Assembly (NCBI GenBank): GCA_049516595.1
Contig: JBEKSY010000002.1
Location: 62,001 to 126,000 of the forward strand
Reading direction: 5' to 3'
Origin: JBEKHT01 sp049516595
Lineage (GTDB): Bacteria > Chloroflexota > Anaerolineae > Anaerolineales > RBG-16-64-43
Length of the DNA: 64,000 nt
This document shows, piece by piece, positions 26,787 to 35,945 of this stretch (positions are counted from its first letter, which is position 1; the number at the start of each line of letters is the position of its first letter). The position numbers and the translations under genes were made by a program. Below the pieces are notes generated by a model. That model was not told the origin of the DNA. It saw nothing but the letters and a program-made list of their open reading frames with translations, and searched no databases.

Positions 26787-27689
26787 ATGAGTCGTGACGT
26801 CGCGATGCGGCTGAATGCACTCCTGCCGAAGATCTCCGTAGTCACCCCCTCCTTCAATCAAGGCAGATTTCTCGAGGCCTGCATGCGTTCCGTGTTGGAC
26901 CAAAGGTATCCAGAATTGGAATACATTGTGATCGACGGCGGTTCCACAGACGGTAGTCTCGACATCATACGGAAGTATTCGAACCAGCTCAGGTTCTGGC
27001 GCAGCGCCCCGGATGCCGGACACATGGCCGCTCTCAACGAGGGTTTTTCCAAGTCCAGCGGGGAGGTCATGGCTTGGATCAATTCCGACGACAAGTACGT
27101 GCCATGGGCGTTTCAGGCTATCGCCGACGTTTTCACAAAGTTCCCTCAGGTTCAATGGTTGACTACCCTCTTTCCGCTCGTCATGGACGAGGAGGATCGA
27201 GTTCTTTCGTGCAAGCAAACGGAGGGATACAATCGCGCGGCTTTCTATCGCGGGCGCAACCTTCGGCGCGAGAGCGGATTTTACTCGTTCGTGATCGAGC
27301 AAGAATCAACGTTTTGGCGGCGTTCGCTGTGGGAAGAAGCGGGGGGACGTGTTGATGAGGCCCTCAAAGTGGGTGGGGACTTCGAGTTGTGGGCAAGATT
27401 CTTTGAGCACGCCGATCTCTATGCCTTGGCGGTCCCTTTGGCCTGTTTTCGTTTCCAGGGGACCTCGTTGAGCTTTGAGCACGCGGACGTTTATCGCCAA
27501 GTGTGTGAGACTGTGCTTAGACGGTATGGTCTGCTTGAACCCTCCTGGGCGGAGGCCCATCTCCGCAGGGCGCTGCGGATTCTTCCCCCTCGCTTGCGCC
27601 GAGTTCCGGGATTGGGGTACCCAGCCAAGATCATTGAGCATGCGGGCAGGAATCAGTCCTGGACCGTGCGCCACCGTTGGTTCGTGTGA
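26787..27689 (+). CDS. Family 2 glycosyltransferase, paralogue A
   Basis: This 300-residue GT-A transferase has KISVVTPSFNQGRFLEACMR at the N-terminus, EYIVIDGGSTDGS at 45-57 and the metal site NSDD at 99-102 within GEVMAWINSDD. FWRRSLWEEAGG and DFELWARFF are shared with the next gene and with the one at 30013, which shows local duplication. The ATG at 26787 is used; an in-frame one at 26733 adds a non-conserved leader. About 270 bp without a gene precede it. Sugar specificity is unknown. Confidence 0.88.
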   Translation: MSRDVAMRLNALLPKISVVTPSFNQGRFLEACMRSVLDQRYPELEYIVIDGGSTDGSLDIIRKYSNQLRFWRSAPDAGHMAALNEGFSKSSGEVMAWINSDDKYVPWAFQAIADVFTKFPQVQWLTTLFPLVMDEEDRVLSCKQTEGYNRAAFYRGRNLRRESGFYSFVIEQESTFWRRSLWEEAGGRVDEALKVGGDFELWARFFEHADLYALAVPLACFRFQGTSLSFEHADVYRQVCETVLRRYGLLEPSWAEAHLRRALRILPPRLRRVPGLGYPAKIIEHAGRNQSWTVRHRWFV

Positions 27690-27711
27690 GTGCTAGGCCT
27701 TGGCTGCGGCG

Positions 27712-28611
27712 ATGACTGGCCCCATCGATTGGCCAAAGATCTCCATCATCACCCCGTCATTCAATCAGGCTACCTTCCTTGAGAGCTGCCTGCGTTCCGT
27801 GTTGGATGAAGGCTACCCAAATCTGGAATACATCGTGATTGATGGTGCCTCCGAGGATGGCAGTGTGGAGATCATCCATCGATTTGCAAGGCAACTCTCC
27901 TTTTGGGTGAGTGAGCCGGACCCGGGGCACTTCCCGGCTCTGGAGAAGGGATTCGCGCGCGCGACCGGGGAGATCATGGGCTGGCTCAATTCCGATGATC
28001 TTTACCTGCCCTGGACCCTGCGCGTGGTGGGCGAGATCTTCGCCAGCTTACCCGAGGTTCAGTGGATTACTAGCCAGTACCCCATTCTCTTGAGCGAAGA
28101 TGGCTTGGCGATTCAAATGCGTCGTCTGGACGGATTCAACCGGCGCGCCTTCTATCGGGGCCGCAACGTGCCTCTGAACCGCTTTTTCTATACGGGCTTC
28201 ATTCAGCAAGAGTCAACCTTCTGGCGTCGATCGCTTTGGGAGCGAGCCGGCTCGCGCTTGGACGTCACCTTGCCCATGGCCTGTGAGTTCGAGCTTTGGG
28301 GGCGCTTCTGGCAATTGGCTGAGCTCTATGGGGTGGGCGTTCCTCTGGCCGGGTTCCGAATCCAAAAGCAGCAAAAGACGAGTCTCGGATTTGAGGACTA
28401 CCTTCGCGAGGCGGAGCTCGTCCTCCAGCGATACGGCCTGCGAAGCCCGGGCCCGGCGGAGACGATGGTGCTTCGCTTGCTTCGTCAACTGCCCCGCGCG
28501 TGTGTCCGTTGGCTTCCCGAGGGAGTAGCCCATAGCACGAAATTGATCCTCAGTAAAGAAGGGGAACAGCGCTCCTTTACTTGGCGGGTCATCGAGGGGA
28601 GGTTCATCTAG
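27712..28611 (+). CDS. Family 2 glycosyltransferase, paralogue B
   Basis: This gene product is closely related along its whole length to the preceding one: KISIITPSFNQATFLESCLR, EYIVIDGASEDGS and NSDD at 93-96. EIMGWLNSDDLYLPW and QQESTFWRRSLWERAGSRLD match the partner nearly word for word. At 299 residues it is a tandem duplicate that has diverged, most likely toward another linkage or sugar. The ATG at 27712 is 22 bp after the stop of paralogue A; a TTG at 27700 is possible. Confidence 0.88.
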   Translation: MTGPIDWPKISIITPSFNQATFLESCLRSVLDEGYPNLEYIVIDGASEDGSVEIIHRFARQLSFWVSEPDPGHFPALEKGFARATGEIMGWLNSDDLYLPWTLRVVGEIFASLPEVQWITSQYPILLSEDGLAIQMRRLDGFNRRAFYRGRNVPLNRFFYTGFIQQESTFWRRSLWERAGSRLDVTLPMACEFELWGRFWQLAELYGVGVPLAGFRIQKQQKTSLGFEDYLREAELVLQRYGLRSPGPAETMVLRLLRQLPRACVRWLPEGVAHSTKLILSKEGEQRSFTWRVIEGRFI

Positions 28612-28613
28612 CT

Positions 28614-30011
28614 TTGCGCGCCTTAGCCACAGGGGATGGGCCTCGTTCTCTCTCCGTGCTCCAAGTCTCGCCTTCCCTTGAGGGGGGAGGCGCGGAGGCT
28701 TTTGCTCTTCGTTTGCACAGAGCCTATCGAGATCGAGGCTGCCTTTCCGTACTGCTCCTAGGTCGCGGCGTTGGTCTTCCGCAAGAGGATGTCCTTCCGA
28801 TCCCGGATCGATGGCATTCGGCGTTGTGGGCACGCTGGGTCTGGAGCTTTCGGAACATCACGGCGAGGGTTAGTGGTGGGCGCGGGGCAACACGTTTGCT
28901 CCCCTTCTTTGAGACGCTTGCTTTCCCCCGACTTACTTGGGATCTCGTTAGAGGCTATGAGGATTTTTCCCATGCTGGCAGCCGCAAGATCTTGACCCTA
29001 GTTCCTCATAACCCCGATGTCCTGCACCTGCACAATCTCCACGCGCGTTGGTTGCGCCGTGAGGGTTTTTTTGATCTCCAAACCCTGGTGCCCCTCAGCG
29101 CCAGAATTCCGACGATCCTTGCGCCTCAGGATCCCTGGCTGCTGACCGGTCACTGCGGGCATCCTCTGGGATGCCCCCGCTGGCGGGTCGGATGTAACTA
29201 TTGTCCGGACTTAGCCATCTACCCTGCCATTCGCCGGGATGGCACCGCATACAACCTGCGGCGCAAAAGGTCTATTTACCAGCGAGCTCGTCTCTACCTT
29301 ACAACCCCCTCGAAGTGGCTGATGGAGATGTTCGAGGAAGCCGGGATCGAGTTCGTCGACCGACGGGTGATCCATAACGGCGTAGATGTGAACCTGTTCC
29401 ACCCGGGCGATCAAGCAGCTGGGCGTGCGACCCTGGGGATTGGCCCAAACCGCAAGGTTGTCTTGGTGGTCGGCAATCACTTGCGGTCGAACCCGTGGAA
29501 AGGGTTGGATTGGGTTCGAGAGACGGCCATCCGTCTTTCGAACGAACACTTGAGTTCCCTGGTTGACTTTGTATGTGTGGGGGACGAAGGAGAACCCGAA
29601 CAATGGGATAATGTTCGCCTTACCTTTGTTGGGAAGATCGGAAGGGCGCAGGAAATGGCACGCCTATACCAGGGGGCCGACATTCTCCTCCATCCAAGTC
29701 GGGCGGACACCTTTCCATTCGTGGTTCTCGAGGGCATGAGTTCGGCGCTTCCCGTTGTGGCCACGGCGGTTGGAGGGATACCCGAACAGGTCGAAGACCA
29801 TGGCAGCGGATTCCTGGTCCGGGCGGGGGATACGGAAGCTATGCTGGCGCGCGTGCGCGCTTTGGTAGTAGATGATGCGCTGCGGAGGGAAACGGGGGGG
29901 CGCGGCCGCGAGATTGTCCTGGAACGGTTCCGCCTCGACCTTCAGGTGGACGCCTACCTTCACTGGTACCAAGAGATCTTGGAGCGGCGCGGGGCCGAGG
30001 GCGGGACGTGA
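28614..30011 (+). CDS. Family 4 glycosyltransferase
   Basis: This GT-B-fold retaining transferase starts SVLQVSPSLEGGGAEAFALR, with the glycine-rich loop of the family. The middle part contains a Cys/His-rich insert (GHCGHPLGCPRWRVGCNYC) typical of a capsule GT4 subgroup. The C-terminal domain has NHLRSNPWKGLDW, the E-x7-E site ADTFPFVVLEG and SSALPVVATAVGGIPE. The TTG at 28614 follows GGGGAGG and is the likely start (465 residues); a GTG at 28656 is the alternative. It sits among three GT2 paralogues. Confidence 0.85.
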   Translation: MRALATGDGPRSLSVLQVSPSLEGGGAEAFALRLHRAYRDRGCLSVLLLGRGVGLPQEDVLPIPDRWHSALWARWVWSFRNITARVSGGRGATRLLPFFETLAFPRLTWDLVRGYEDFSHAGSRKILTLVPHNPDVLHLHNLHARWLRREGFFDLQTLVPLSARIPTILAPQDPWLLTGHCGHPLGCPRWRVGCNYCPDLAIYPAIRRDGTAYNLRRKRSIYQRARLYLTTPSKWLMEMFEEAGIEFVDRRVIHNGVDVNLFHPGDQAAGRATLGIGPNRKVVLVVGNHLRSNPWKGLDWVRETAIRLSNEHLSSLVDFVCVGDEGEPEQWDNVRLTFVGKIGRAQEMARLYQGADILLHPSRADTFPFVVLEGMSSALPVVATAVGGIPEQVEDHGSGFLVRAGDTEAMLARVRALVVDDALRRETGGRGREIVLERFRLDLQVDAYLHWYQEILERRGAEGGT

Positions 30012-30012
30012 A

Positions 30013-30921
30013 ATGAACCTCCCCAGGATCTCCATTGTGACGCCCTCGTATAACCAGGTTCAGTATCTTCCCGACTGCCTCCATTCCGTCCTCGAGCAAG
30101 ACTACCCGAATCTAGAGTACCTTGTAATCGACGGCGGCTCCACCGACGGAAGCCTCGAGATCCTGAAGAAGCTCGAGGACCGGCTGGCCTACTGGGTTAG
30201 CGAGCCCGACCAAGGCCAGGCCCAGGCGGTTAACAAGGGGTGGGCCAGAGCAAGTGGAGAGATGTTGAGTTGGGTCAACTCCGATGATCTCTTGACGCCG
30301 GGCGCTCTGGCGAGAGTTTCTGCCTCGTACCTCGCGAATCCCGGGGCGGCTCTCATCTTCGGGGACGTGCAGGAGATCAATGCGGCCGGCCATCCCGTGA
30401 GGACAAAGAGAATGGCGGGCTTTGACCTCCGATCGCTCATCCTGGGGAAGAATATGGGCCAGCCCGGGGTCTTCGTATCGCGCCGCACCTATATGAAGCT
30501 GGGCGGCCTTGACGAGAGCCTGCACTATGCCTTGGACTTCGATTACTTCCTGCGGGCGTGGCTGGTCTTTTCTGCGGGGGATTTTGTTTACGTTCCAGGG
30601 GTGCTTGCTGCCTCCCGCCTTTGGACGCAATCGAAGACCGGCCAGCAGGCGGCCCGCTTTGGGGCTGAGTACCGGCGTGTGCTGGATGTGGCCTTCCAGC
30701 GAGCCGATCTACCTCAGGAGATCAAGAGCCTTAGGCAGCGTGCGTATAGTCGCGCCTTTCTGTTCAGACAGGCAAGGCTATACTTTCAGGCCAGAAAGAG
30801 TATCTTGGGTCTGGCGTGGTTGACGCGAAGCGTAGTGCGAGAACCGATCTGGATCGAGAAGGCACACATGATGTGGTTCGGTCTGAGGTACCTGCTGGGT
30901 CTGGAACGAGGTGAGGCTTGA
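30013..30921 (+). CDS. Family 2 glycosyltransferase, paralogue C
   Basis: This is the third member of the local GT2 family. RISIVTPSYNQVQYLPDCLH, EYLVIDGGSTDGS and NSDD at 89-92 align with the genes at 26787 and 27712. The C-terminal half differs: it has GQPGVFVSRRTYMKLGGLDE, the usual acceptor-loop pattern of GT2 enzymes, in place of the Q-E-S-T-F-W-R-R block. The ATG at 30013 is 1 bp after the GT4 stop, giving 302 residues. The TGA overlaps the TTG start of the next gene. Confidence 0.88.
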   Translation: MNLPRISIVTPSYNQVQYLPDCLHSVLEQDYPNLEYLVIDGGSTDGSLEILKKLEDRLAYWVSEPDQGQAQAVNKGWARASGEMLSWVNSDDLLTPGALARVSASYLANPGAALIFGDVQEINAAGHPVRTKRMAGFDLRSLILGKNMGQPGVFVSRRTYMKLGGLDESLHYALDFDYFLRAWLVFSAGDFVYVPGVLAASRLWTQSKTGQQAARFGAEYRRVLDVAFQRADLPQEIKSLRQRAYSRAFLFRQARLYFQARKSILGLAWLTRSVVREPIWIEKAHMMWFGLRYLLGLERGEA

Positions 30922-32555
30922 AGGGCGGAGAGAGGGCCGTCCAGTCGAGGGCGCAAGAGGATTTAGCTTTCTGGTGGCCCTTGATTGTCGCGAGTCTCCT
31001 GTGGCTCGTGATCATAGCCTTGACCGTCCTGAGCATTATGCGAGAGACGGGGGGACGCCTGATCTACGCTTCGGACGACGTGTACATTGACATGGCTATG
31101 GCCAGGAACCTCGTCCGATATGGGGTTTGGGGAGTCACCCCCTATGGTTTCACTTCCTCGGCCAGTTCCCTGGCCTGGCCGGTCCTGTTGGCCGCGAGCT
31201 ACGGGCTTTTCGGCGTCAACGAATGGAGCCCGCTGGCCCTGAACTTGGTCCTCTCTCTGATGCTCCTGGTGGTCGCATTTCGAATCGCGCGCGGGCATGG
31301 AGCTTCCTCGTCGATCGTCTTCGCCACGCTCTTGGCGATCATCTTTTTTGCTCCTCTTACTGCGATTGTCTGCGCGGGACTGGAGACGGTTCTGCAGGTG
31401 CTTCTTGCGTTGGCGTTCGCTGAAGCGCTGTGGTGGGAACTGTGCAAGGCTCCTCTGGATCGAGCGAAGCCGATCAATCTCTCGCAATCTGCCCTGGTGG
31501 GTTTGGCTGCATGCTTGACACTGGTTCGCTATGAGGGATTGTTCCTTGCTCTGGCCGGGGGATTGCTTCTCGCGTGCCGCCGCAGATTTCGACTCGGGTT
31601 GATGGTGGCGGGAGGGGCGTTGCTGCCGGTGGCTGCTTGGGCCGCCTATTCAGTCATGAAGGGCTGGTATCCGCTCCCCAATTCGGTTGTGGTGAAAAGC
31701 GCGCCGTTCTCGGATATCATCCCAGAGACGCCGGCCATGACTCTTACCCGGCCTATTCGCTTTCTCACCGGCAAAGACTATATGCTGAGCTTGGCGGCGC
31801 TCCTGATTCTGCTTTGGGTCCTGGGTTGGACACGGAACAGCCGAGGGATTCAGTTCTTCGCGCCGGGTCTTTTCTTCTTCATGGTGGCACTGCAACATGG
31901 TACTTTGATCGACATCGAGTGGTTCTATCGGCACGGGGCCTACCTGGTGGTCTTGGGCATTTGGGCCTTGGAGGCGACAGCGAGTCGTGTGCCTCAAGTG
32001 ATCTTCAGGCGCACGCCCCAAGTCGTGTTTTCCGCAGGGGCGTGTAGCTTGTTCCTTTTGTATCCTCTGTTTGCCAGAGGGACCGGGGCGCTCCTGGACA
32101 CGCCGGTTGCCTCCTACAACATATACGAAATGCAGTATCAGATGGGGCTTTTCCTCAAGCAGTACTACAGCGGCCAAGCGGTGGCCGCCAATGACATCGG
32201 AGCGATTGATTACCTCACGGACCTGCATTTGGTGGATCTATACGGGCTGGCCTCGATGGATGTGGCGCGAGCCAAACTGAGTGGACGGTTCACGACCGGT
32301 GTGATTGAACAGGTGACGGCGGAGCAGAATGTCCGCATCGCTATTGTTTATGACGAATGGTTCGCCCATGTAGGATTGCCTTCCTCTTGGGTGAAGGTCC
32401 AGGAATGGCGCTACTCCGACTGTGTTGTGTGCGGGGCGAATACAATCTCTTTTTATGCTTTGAACCAAAACGAAGCTGGGCGGCTTGAGCGCAACCTTAG
32501 CGAGTTCTTGCCCCACTTGCCATCGAGTGTGAAGGTTGGGTACTCACCGCAATAG
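30918..32555 (+). CDS. GT-C-like membrane protein, VDLYGL family member 1
   Basis: This polytopic protein of 545 residues has a first helix at about 21-40, then the acidic loop YASDDVYIDMAMARNLV with D53-D54 placed as GT-C catalytic residues, then GVWGVTPYGFTSS and about eight or nine helices. The C-terminal soluble domain carries YEMQYQMGLFLKQYY and NDIGAIDYLTDLHLVDLYGL. The protein at 35946 matches almost block for block, and that at 32590 more distantly. The TTG start overlaps the previous stop (TTGA), so translation is coupled. Sugar donor unknown; a polyprenyl-phosphate sugar is inferred. Confidence 0.7.
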   Translation: MKGGERAVQSRAQEDLAFWWPLIVASLLWLVIIALTVLSIMRETGGRLIYASDDVYIDMAMARNLVRYGVWGVTPYGFTSSASSLAWPVLLAASYGLFGVNEWSPLALNLVLSLMLLVVAFRIARGHGASSSIVFATLLAIIFFAPLTAIVCAGLETVLQVLLALAFAEALWWELCKAPLDRAKPINLSQSALVGLAACLTLVRYEGLFLALAGGLLLACRRRFRLGLMVAGGALLPVAAWAAYSVMKGWYPLPNSVVVKSAPFSDIIPETPAMTLTRPIRFLTGKDYMLSLAALLILLWVLGWTRNSRGIQFFAPGLFFFMVALQHGTLIDIEWFYRHGAYLVVLGIWALEATASRVPQVIFRRTPQVVFSAGACSLFLLYPLFARGTGALLDTPVASYNIYEMQYQMGLFLKQYYSGQAVAANDIGAIDYLTDLHLVDLYGLASMDVARAKLSGRFTTGVIEQVTAEQNVRIAIVYDEWFAHVGLPSSWVKVQEWRYSDCVVCGANTISFYALNQNEAGRLERNLSEFLPHLPSSVKVGYSPQ

Positions 32556-32589
32556 GCTCAGCAAGTCCCGGGAGTGAAGGCGTCAATCC

Positions 32590-34215
32590 ATGCAGACTTC
32601 CAGGCTTAGATCATGGGTGAGCGAAAACTGGCCATTGGCGGGGGCCATTGGGGTCCTGATCGTGACTTGGGTCGGTCTGTTTCTGGTAATGCTTAGGGAG
32701 ACGCAGGGCCGGATCGTATATCCGAACAGTGATGCCTACCTGCGGCTAGCGATGGCGAAGAACATGGCCCTGGCCGGGTCATGGGGGGTGAATGCCGGCC
32801 AATTCGCTTCGGTCTCGGGGTCCCTGCTGTGGCCGCTGCTACTTGCCGTCCTGTTTAGGTTGTTCGGAGTGTACGACAGCATTCCTCTGATCCTGAATCT
32901 GCTATTGGCTGTCGTGTTGGTGGGAGTAGCCAGTCGCATCGCTCGCCGCTCAATTTCATCGCCGACCCTCGGATGGCTGGCCCTTGTGCTGTTCATTATC
33001 GTCGTTCCTCTTGCCCCACTGGCACTCGAGGGGATGGAACAAGTGCTGTTCTTGCTCTTGGTTCTCCTCTTCGCTGAGCAGCTCGTGGCTTTCCTCGGTG
33101 AGGCACAAACCGGCAGGCTTCCCGTTCTCTACGTTCTGGGGGTCGCCCTTGCCTCGACGCGCTATGAAGGGCTTTTGTTGGTCGGGGTCGGCTGTGTTCT
33201 GCTCATCTGGAAGGGCAAGTTCCGGATCGCTGCTGGATTGGCAGTATTTGCGGCCGTTCCGGCTGTCGTGTATGGCGTTATCTCTTTGCATTACGGATGG
33301 TACCCCGTTCCGAACACGGTTTACTTTCGGCGTGCCAAACTAGCCCCGAGTTCCTTGAGGGATGTACCGACCATTCTGCTCAGAGTGTTTGATGTGCTTG
33401 ATGGCAGACCCGATCTTCGGGCGGTTGTGCTGGTCCCTCTGCTTGCGTTGGCGTGGCAATCTCTGGCTGGAAGAGTGACATCGTTTCGGGATATAAGGTT
33501 TCAGGGCGTCGTGCTTGCCCTGTTGACGGTCATTGTTCACATCACACTGGTTGGGGGTCGCAGCTACGCCTATGATGCTTACCTCGTTGAACTCGAATGG
33601 TGGGCGTCGCTGCCGCTGGTGGGGCAGTTGGAAGGTCTGCGGGCCGCGCAAGAGCCCTCCAGGCCGAATATATCCATCTTAGCGGCGTCACTTCTCGGGC
33701 TTCTCTTGCTCTTCCCACCGATCAATAGAGGGGTCACGGCGATGCTTCAAACACCTGGCGCGGCGCGAGAGGTCTTTGACGAACAGGATCAGCTTGCCCG
33801 TCTGGCGATGAAGTGCACTCCGGGTTCTGCAGTTGCGGGCGACGATGTTGGCATGCTCGCTTACAAGGGTATACGCGCAGTGGACCTGACCGGGGTATTC
33901 GGTATGGATCTGGCGCGGGCTCGGCGGGCTGGAACCTTGACTCCCAGTGATCTCGGCCGGGTGGCCAACATGGCAGGGATCGAGCTGGCGTTTGTTCGCG
34001 ATCCGGCGGTTCGGGAGCTGGTCCCGTCCGCCTGGAAGAGCTTAGGGACGTGGGTGGTCAGCGATTGTGTCCAGTGCAACGAGACCGGCGTCGGCGGCAT
34101 AACCACGGACACCACGGAGTTGTACTCCGCGAAACCGCAAGACGTCTCAAGACTAGCCACTTGCCTGAGCAACTTTGACTTGGCATCTCCCTCCGGAGTG
34201 ACGCTGAGGCCCTGA
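32590..34215 (+). CDS. GT-C-like membrane protein, VDLYGL family member 2
   Basis: This paralogue of the preceding gene product has 541 residues. LRETQGRIVYPNSDAYLRLA parallels LRETGGRLIYASDDVYIDMA, but only one of the two aspartates (N-S-D) is kept. The helices and the YPVPNTVYFRRA block (YPLPNSVVVKSA in member 1) line up. The C-terminal domain has GDDVGMLAYKGIRAVDLTGV and ends with paired Cys residues (SDCVQCNET), as member 1 does (SDCVVCGAN). The ATG start is 34 bp after the previous stop. Divergence of the acidic pair could mean a changed donor. Confidence 0.68.
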   Translation: MQTSRLRSWVSENWPLAGAIGVLIVTWVGLFLVMLRETQGRIVYPNSDAYLRLAMAKNMALAGSWGVNAGQFASVSGSLLWPLLLAVLFRLFGVYDSIPLILNLLLAVVLVGVASRIARRSISSPTLGWLALVLFIIVVPLAPLALEGMEQVLFLLLVLLFAEQLVAFLGEAQTGRLPVLYVLGVALASTRYEGLLLVGVGCVLLIWKGKFRIAAGLAVFAAVPAVVYGVISLHYGWYPVPNTVYFRRAKLAPSSLRDVPTILLRVFDVLDGRPDLRAVVLVPLLALAWQSLAGRVTSFRDIRFQGVVLALLTVIVHITLVGGRSYAYDAYLVELEWWASLPLVGQLEGLRAAQEPSRPNISILAASLLGLLLLFPPINRGVTAMLQTPGAAREVFDEQDQLARLAMKCTPGSAVAGDDVGMLAYKGIRAVDLTGVFGMDLARARRAGTLTPSDLGRVANMAGIELAFVRDPAVRELVPSAWKSLGTWVVSDCVQCNETGVGGITTDTTELYSAKPQDVSRLATCLSNFDLASPSGVTLRP

Positions 34216-34368
34216 GTAGGGGGACTCTTCCACTTGCCCACGGCGAGGGGAAAATGAGTTCCCTCGGAGGTGGAGGTACAGCCTGCCGAGAGGGCCTGCC
34301 CTCGACGAGGGGCCGAGTTCACTGAATTGCTCCTGGGGCTTCAGGGGAGAACCCATGGAGGATTCTCT

Positions 34369-35874
34369 GTGCTGATTAGAAGGAGACGTGATCTGATCTC
34401 GCTGGGTCTCCGGCTGGTTTTGGTTTTGGGCTCGGTGGCCTATATCCTAGCGTTTGCGTACATCGCGATTCGAAGGATGCCGTACCCGTTTGAGCTCGAG
34501 TGGATGGAAGGGGGATCACTTGTACAGGTTGCCCGCTTGCTCAAGGGGCAAATGCTTTACGTGCAGCCTTCTCTCGAGTTTGTTCCTTTCATCTACCCAC
34601 CCCTCTACTTCTATGTTTCGGCGGCTTTCGCGAAGGTGGTCGGAATTGGCTTCTTGCCTCTCCGTTTGGTTTCTTTTGTTGCCTCTCTTGCTTCGTTCAT
34701 CATCATCTTCCTGATCGTAAGGAGGGAGACCCGTTCCATCTTCTCGTCTATTGTGGCCGCCGGCCTGTACGCTGCGACTTTCCACGTGAGCGGAGCATGG
34801 TTCGACATCGCTCGGGTGGACGCCCTGGGGCTGCTCTTTCTGCTGGCTGGGATCTATTTCGTCGGGACCAAGTCCGCCTATTCTCAGATATTGGCAGGGG
34901 TCAGTTTTGCGCTTGCCTTCTTTACCAAGCAGACCTTTCTTCTCGCTTCTCTGCCAGTGCTGATTTACATCGTATGGAAGATGCGCTGGAGGTGCCTGTC
35001 GCTGGTCGGCACGACGGGCATTCTCGTGGTAACCGCCAATCTACTCCTGAACAGACTGAGCAATGGCTGGTATGGTTTCTACGTTTGGTACCTTCCCAGT
35101 CGACACATTCTCCCCCTGGCCACGCTACTGAACTTCTCGCTCGTCGAGTTTTGGCCGCAAGATCTGCTGGCACCCATGGGTTTGGCCTGCTTGGTCGCCC
35201 TCACCGCCTTCTTGTTCCGACGGGCTGAGAAGGAGAGGGGGGACCCTTACCTCTACTTGGCCGCAGCCGTCGGGATGGTGGGGACATCTTGGCTGGGGAC
35301 TCTAAATGTCGGCGGCTACAGCAATGTGCTTCTTCCGGCTTATGCCGGGGTCTCAATTCTCGCCGGGGTGGGGTTGGGACGGGTGACTTCGACCTGGGCT
35401 CGGGAGGAGGTGACGACCGGCCTGACTCCAGCCCGCTTTGCCCAATTGGCGTGTGTTATTCAGTTTGTTGCCTTGCTCTACCCCTTGCGGTCGCAAATCC
35501 CGACGCAAGCAGACTTAGCTGCCGGTCAGGAACTGGTCCGCGAAATCCGGGACACCCCAGGCGATGTGTTCATCCCTTTCCACGGGTACCTGGCGATGAT
35601 GGCGGGAAAACCGAGTTTTGCCCATCAAATTGCCGTGGCCGAGCTGGAGGGGACGTTCGGAGGCGGGCCGACCGATGCTTGGCAGATGATCTACGCCGAT
35701 TTTGAGACGAGATTGCAAGCAAGGAGTTTCGGTGCGGTTATCCTCGATAGCGAGTGGCTCTGGGGGAATGTTGGGACCTACTATCCCAACCAAACCGCAG
35801 CTTTTGGTGGAGAGGCGGGGTTTTACCCTGTCACGGGCTGGAGAACGCGGCCCGAAACAATCTTCAGACCCTAG
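34369..35874 (+). CDS. GT-C-like membrane protein with ELEWMEGG loop
   Basis: This 501-residue polytopic protein belongs to a different group from its neighbours. After the first helix it has YPFELEWMEGGSLVQVARLL and then VPFIYPPLYFYVSA, a loop often seen in uncharacterised GT39-like proteins, with the two Glu residues as candidate catalytic acids. A later ARVDALGLLFLL and FFTKQTFLLA are also recurrent. The soluble C-terminus has GDVFIPFHGYLAMMAGKPSFAHQ. The GTG at 34369 is fixed by GGAGGA at 34357-34362; an ATG at 34270 lacks such a signal. Confidence 0.68.
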   Translation: MLIRRRRDLISLGLRLVLVLGSVAYILAFAYIAIRRMPYPFELEWMEGGSLVQVARLLKGQMLYVQPSLEFVPFIYPPLYFYVSAAFAKVVGIGFLPLRLVSFVASLASFIIIFLIVRRETRSIFSSIVAAGLYAATFHVSGAWFDIARVDALGLLFLLAGIYFVGTKSAYSQILAGVSFALAFFTKQTFLLASLPVLIYIVWKMRWRCLSLVGTTGILVVTANLLLNRLSNGWYGFYVWYLPSRHILPLATLLNFSLVEFWPQDLLAPMGLACLVALTAFLFRRAEKERGDPYLYLAAAVGMVGTSWLGTLNVGGYSNVLLPAYAGVSILAGVGLGRVTSTWAREEVTTGLTPARFAQLACVIQFVALLYPLRSQIPTQADLAAGQELVREIRDTPGDVFIPFHGYLAMMAGKPSFAHQIAVAELEGTFGGGPTDAWQMIYADFETRLQARSFGAVILDSEWLWGNVGTYYPNQTAAFGGEAGFYPVTGWRTRPETIFRP

Positions 35875-35945
35875 GTAAGTGGGGGCAAGATTTCGGGAAA
35901 GACGTGGCCAGTGGTCGCCCCGGTCTTCTGAGAGCAACGCAGCCC

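Noticed and set aside
20479..30921. One of the GT2 proteins as a polyprenyl-phosphate-sugar synthase feeding the GT-C proteins
   Set aside because: The ArnC/DPM-type synthases have C-terminal membrane helices or a characteristic core that none of these four GT2 proteins shows.
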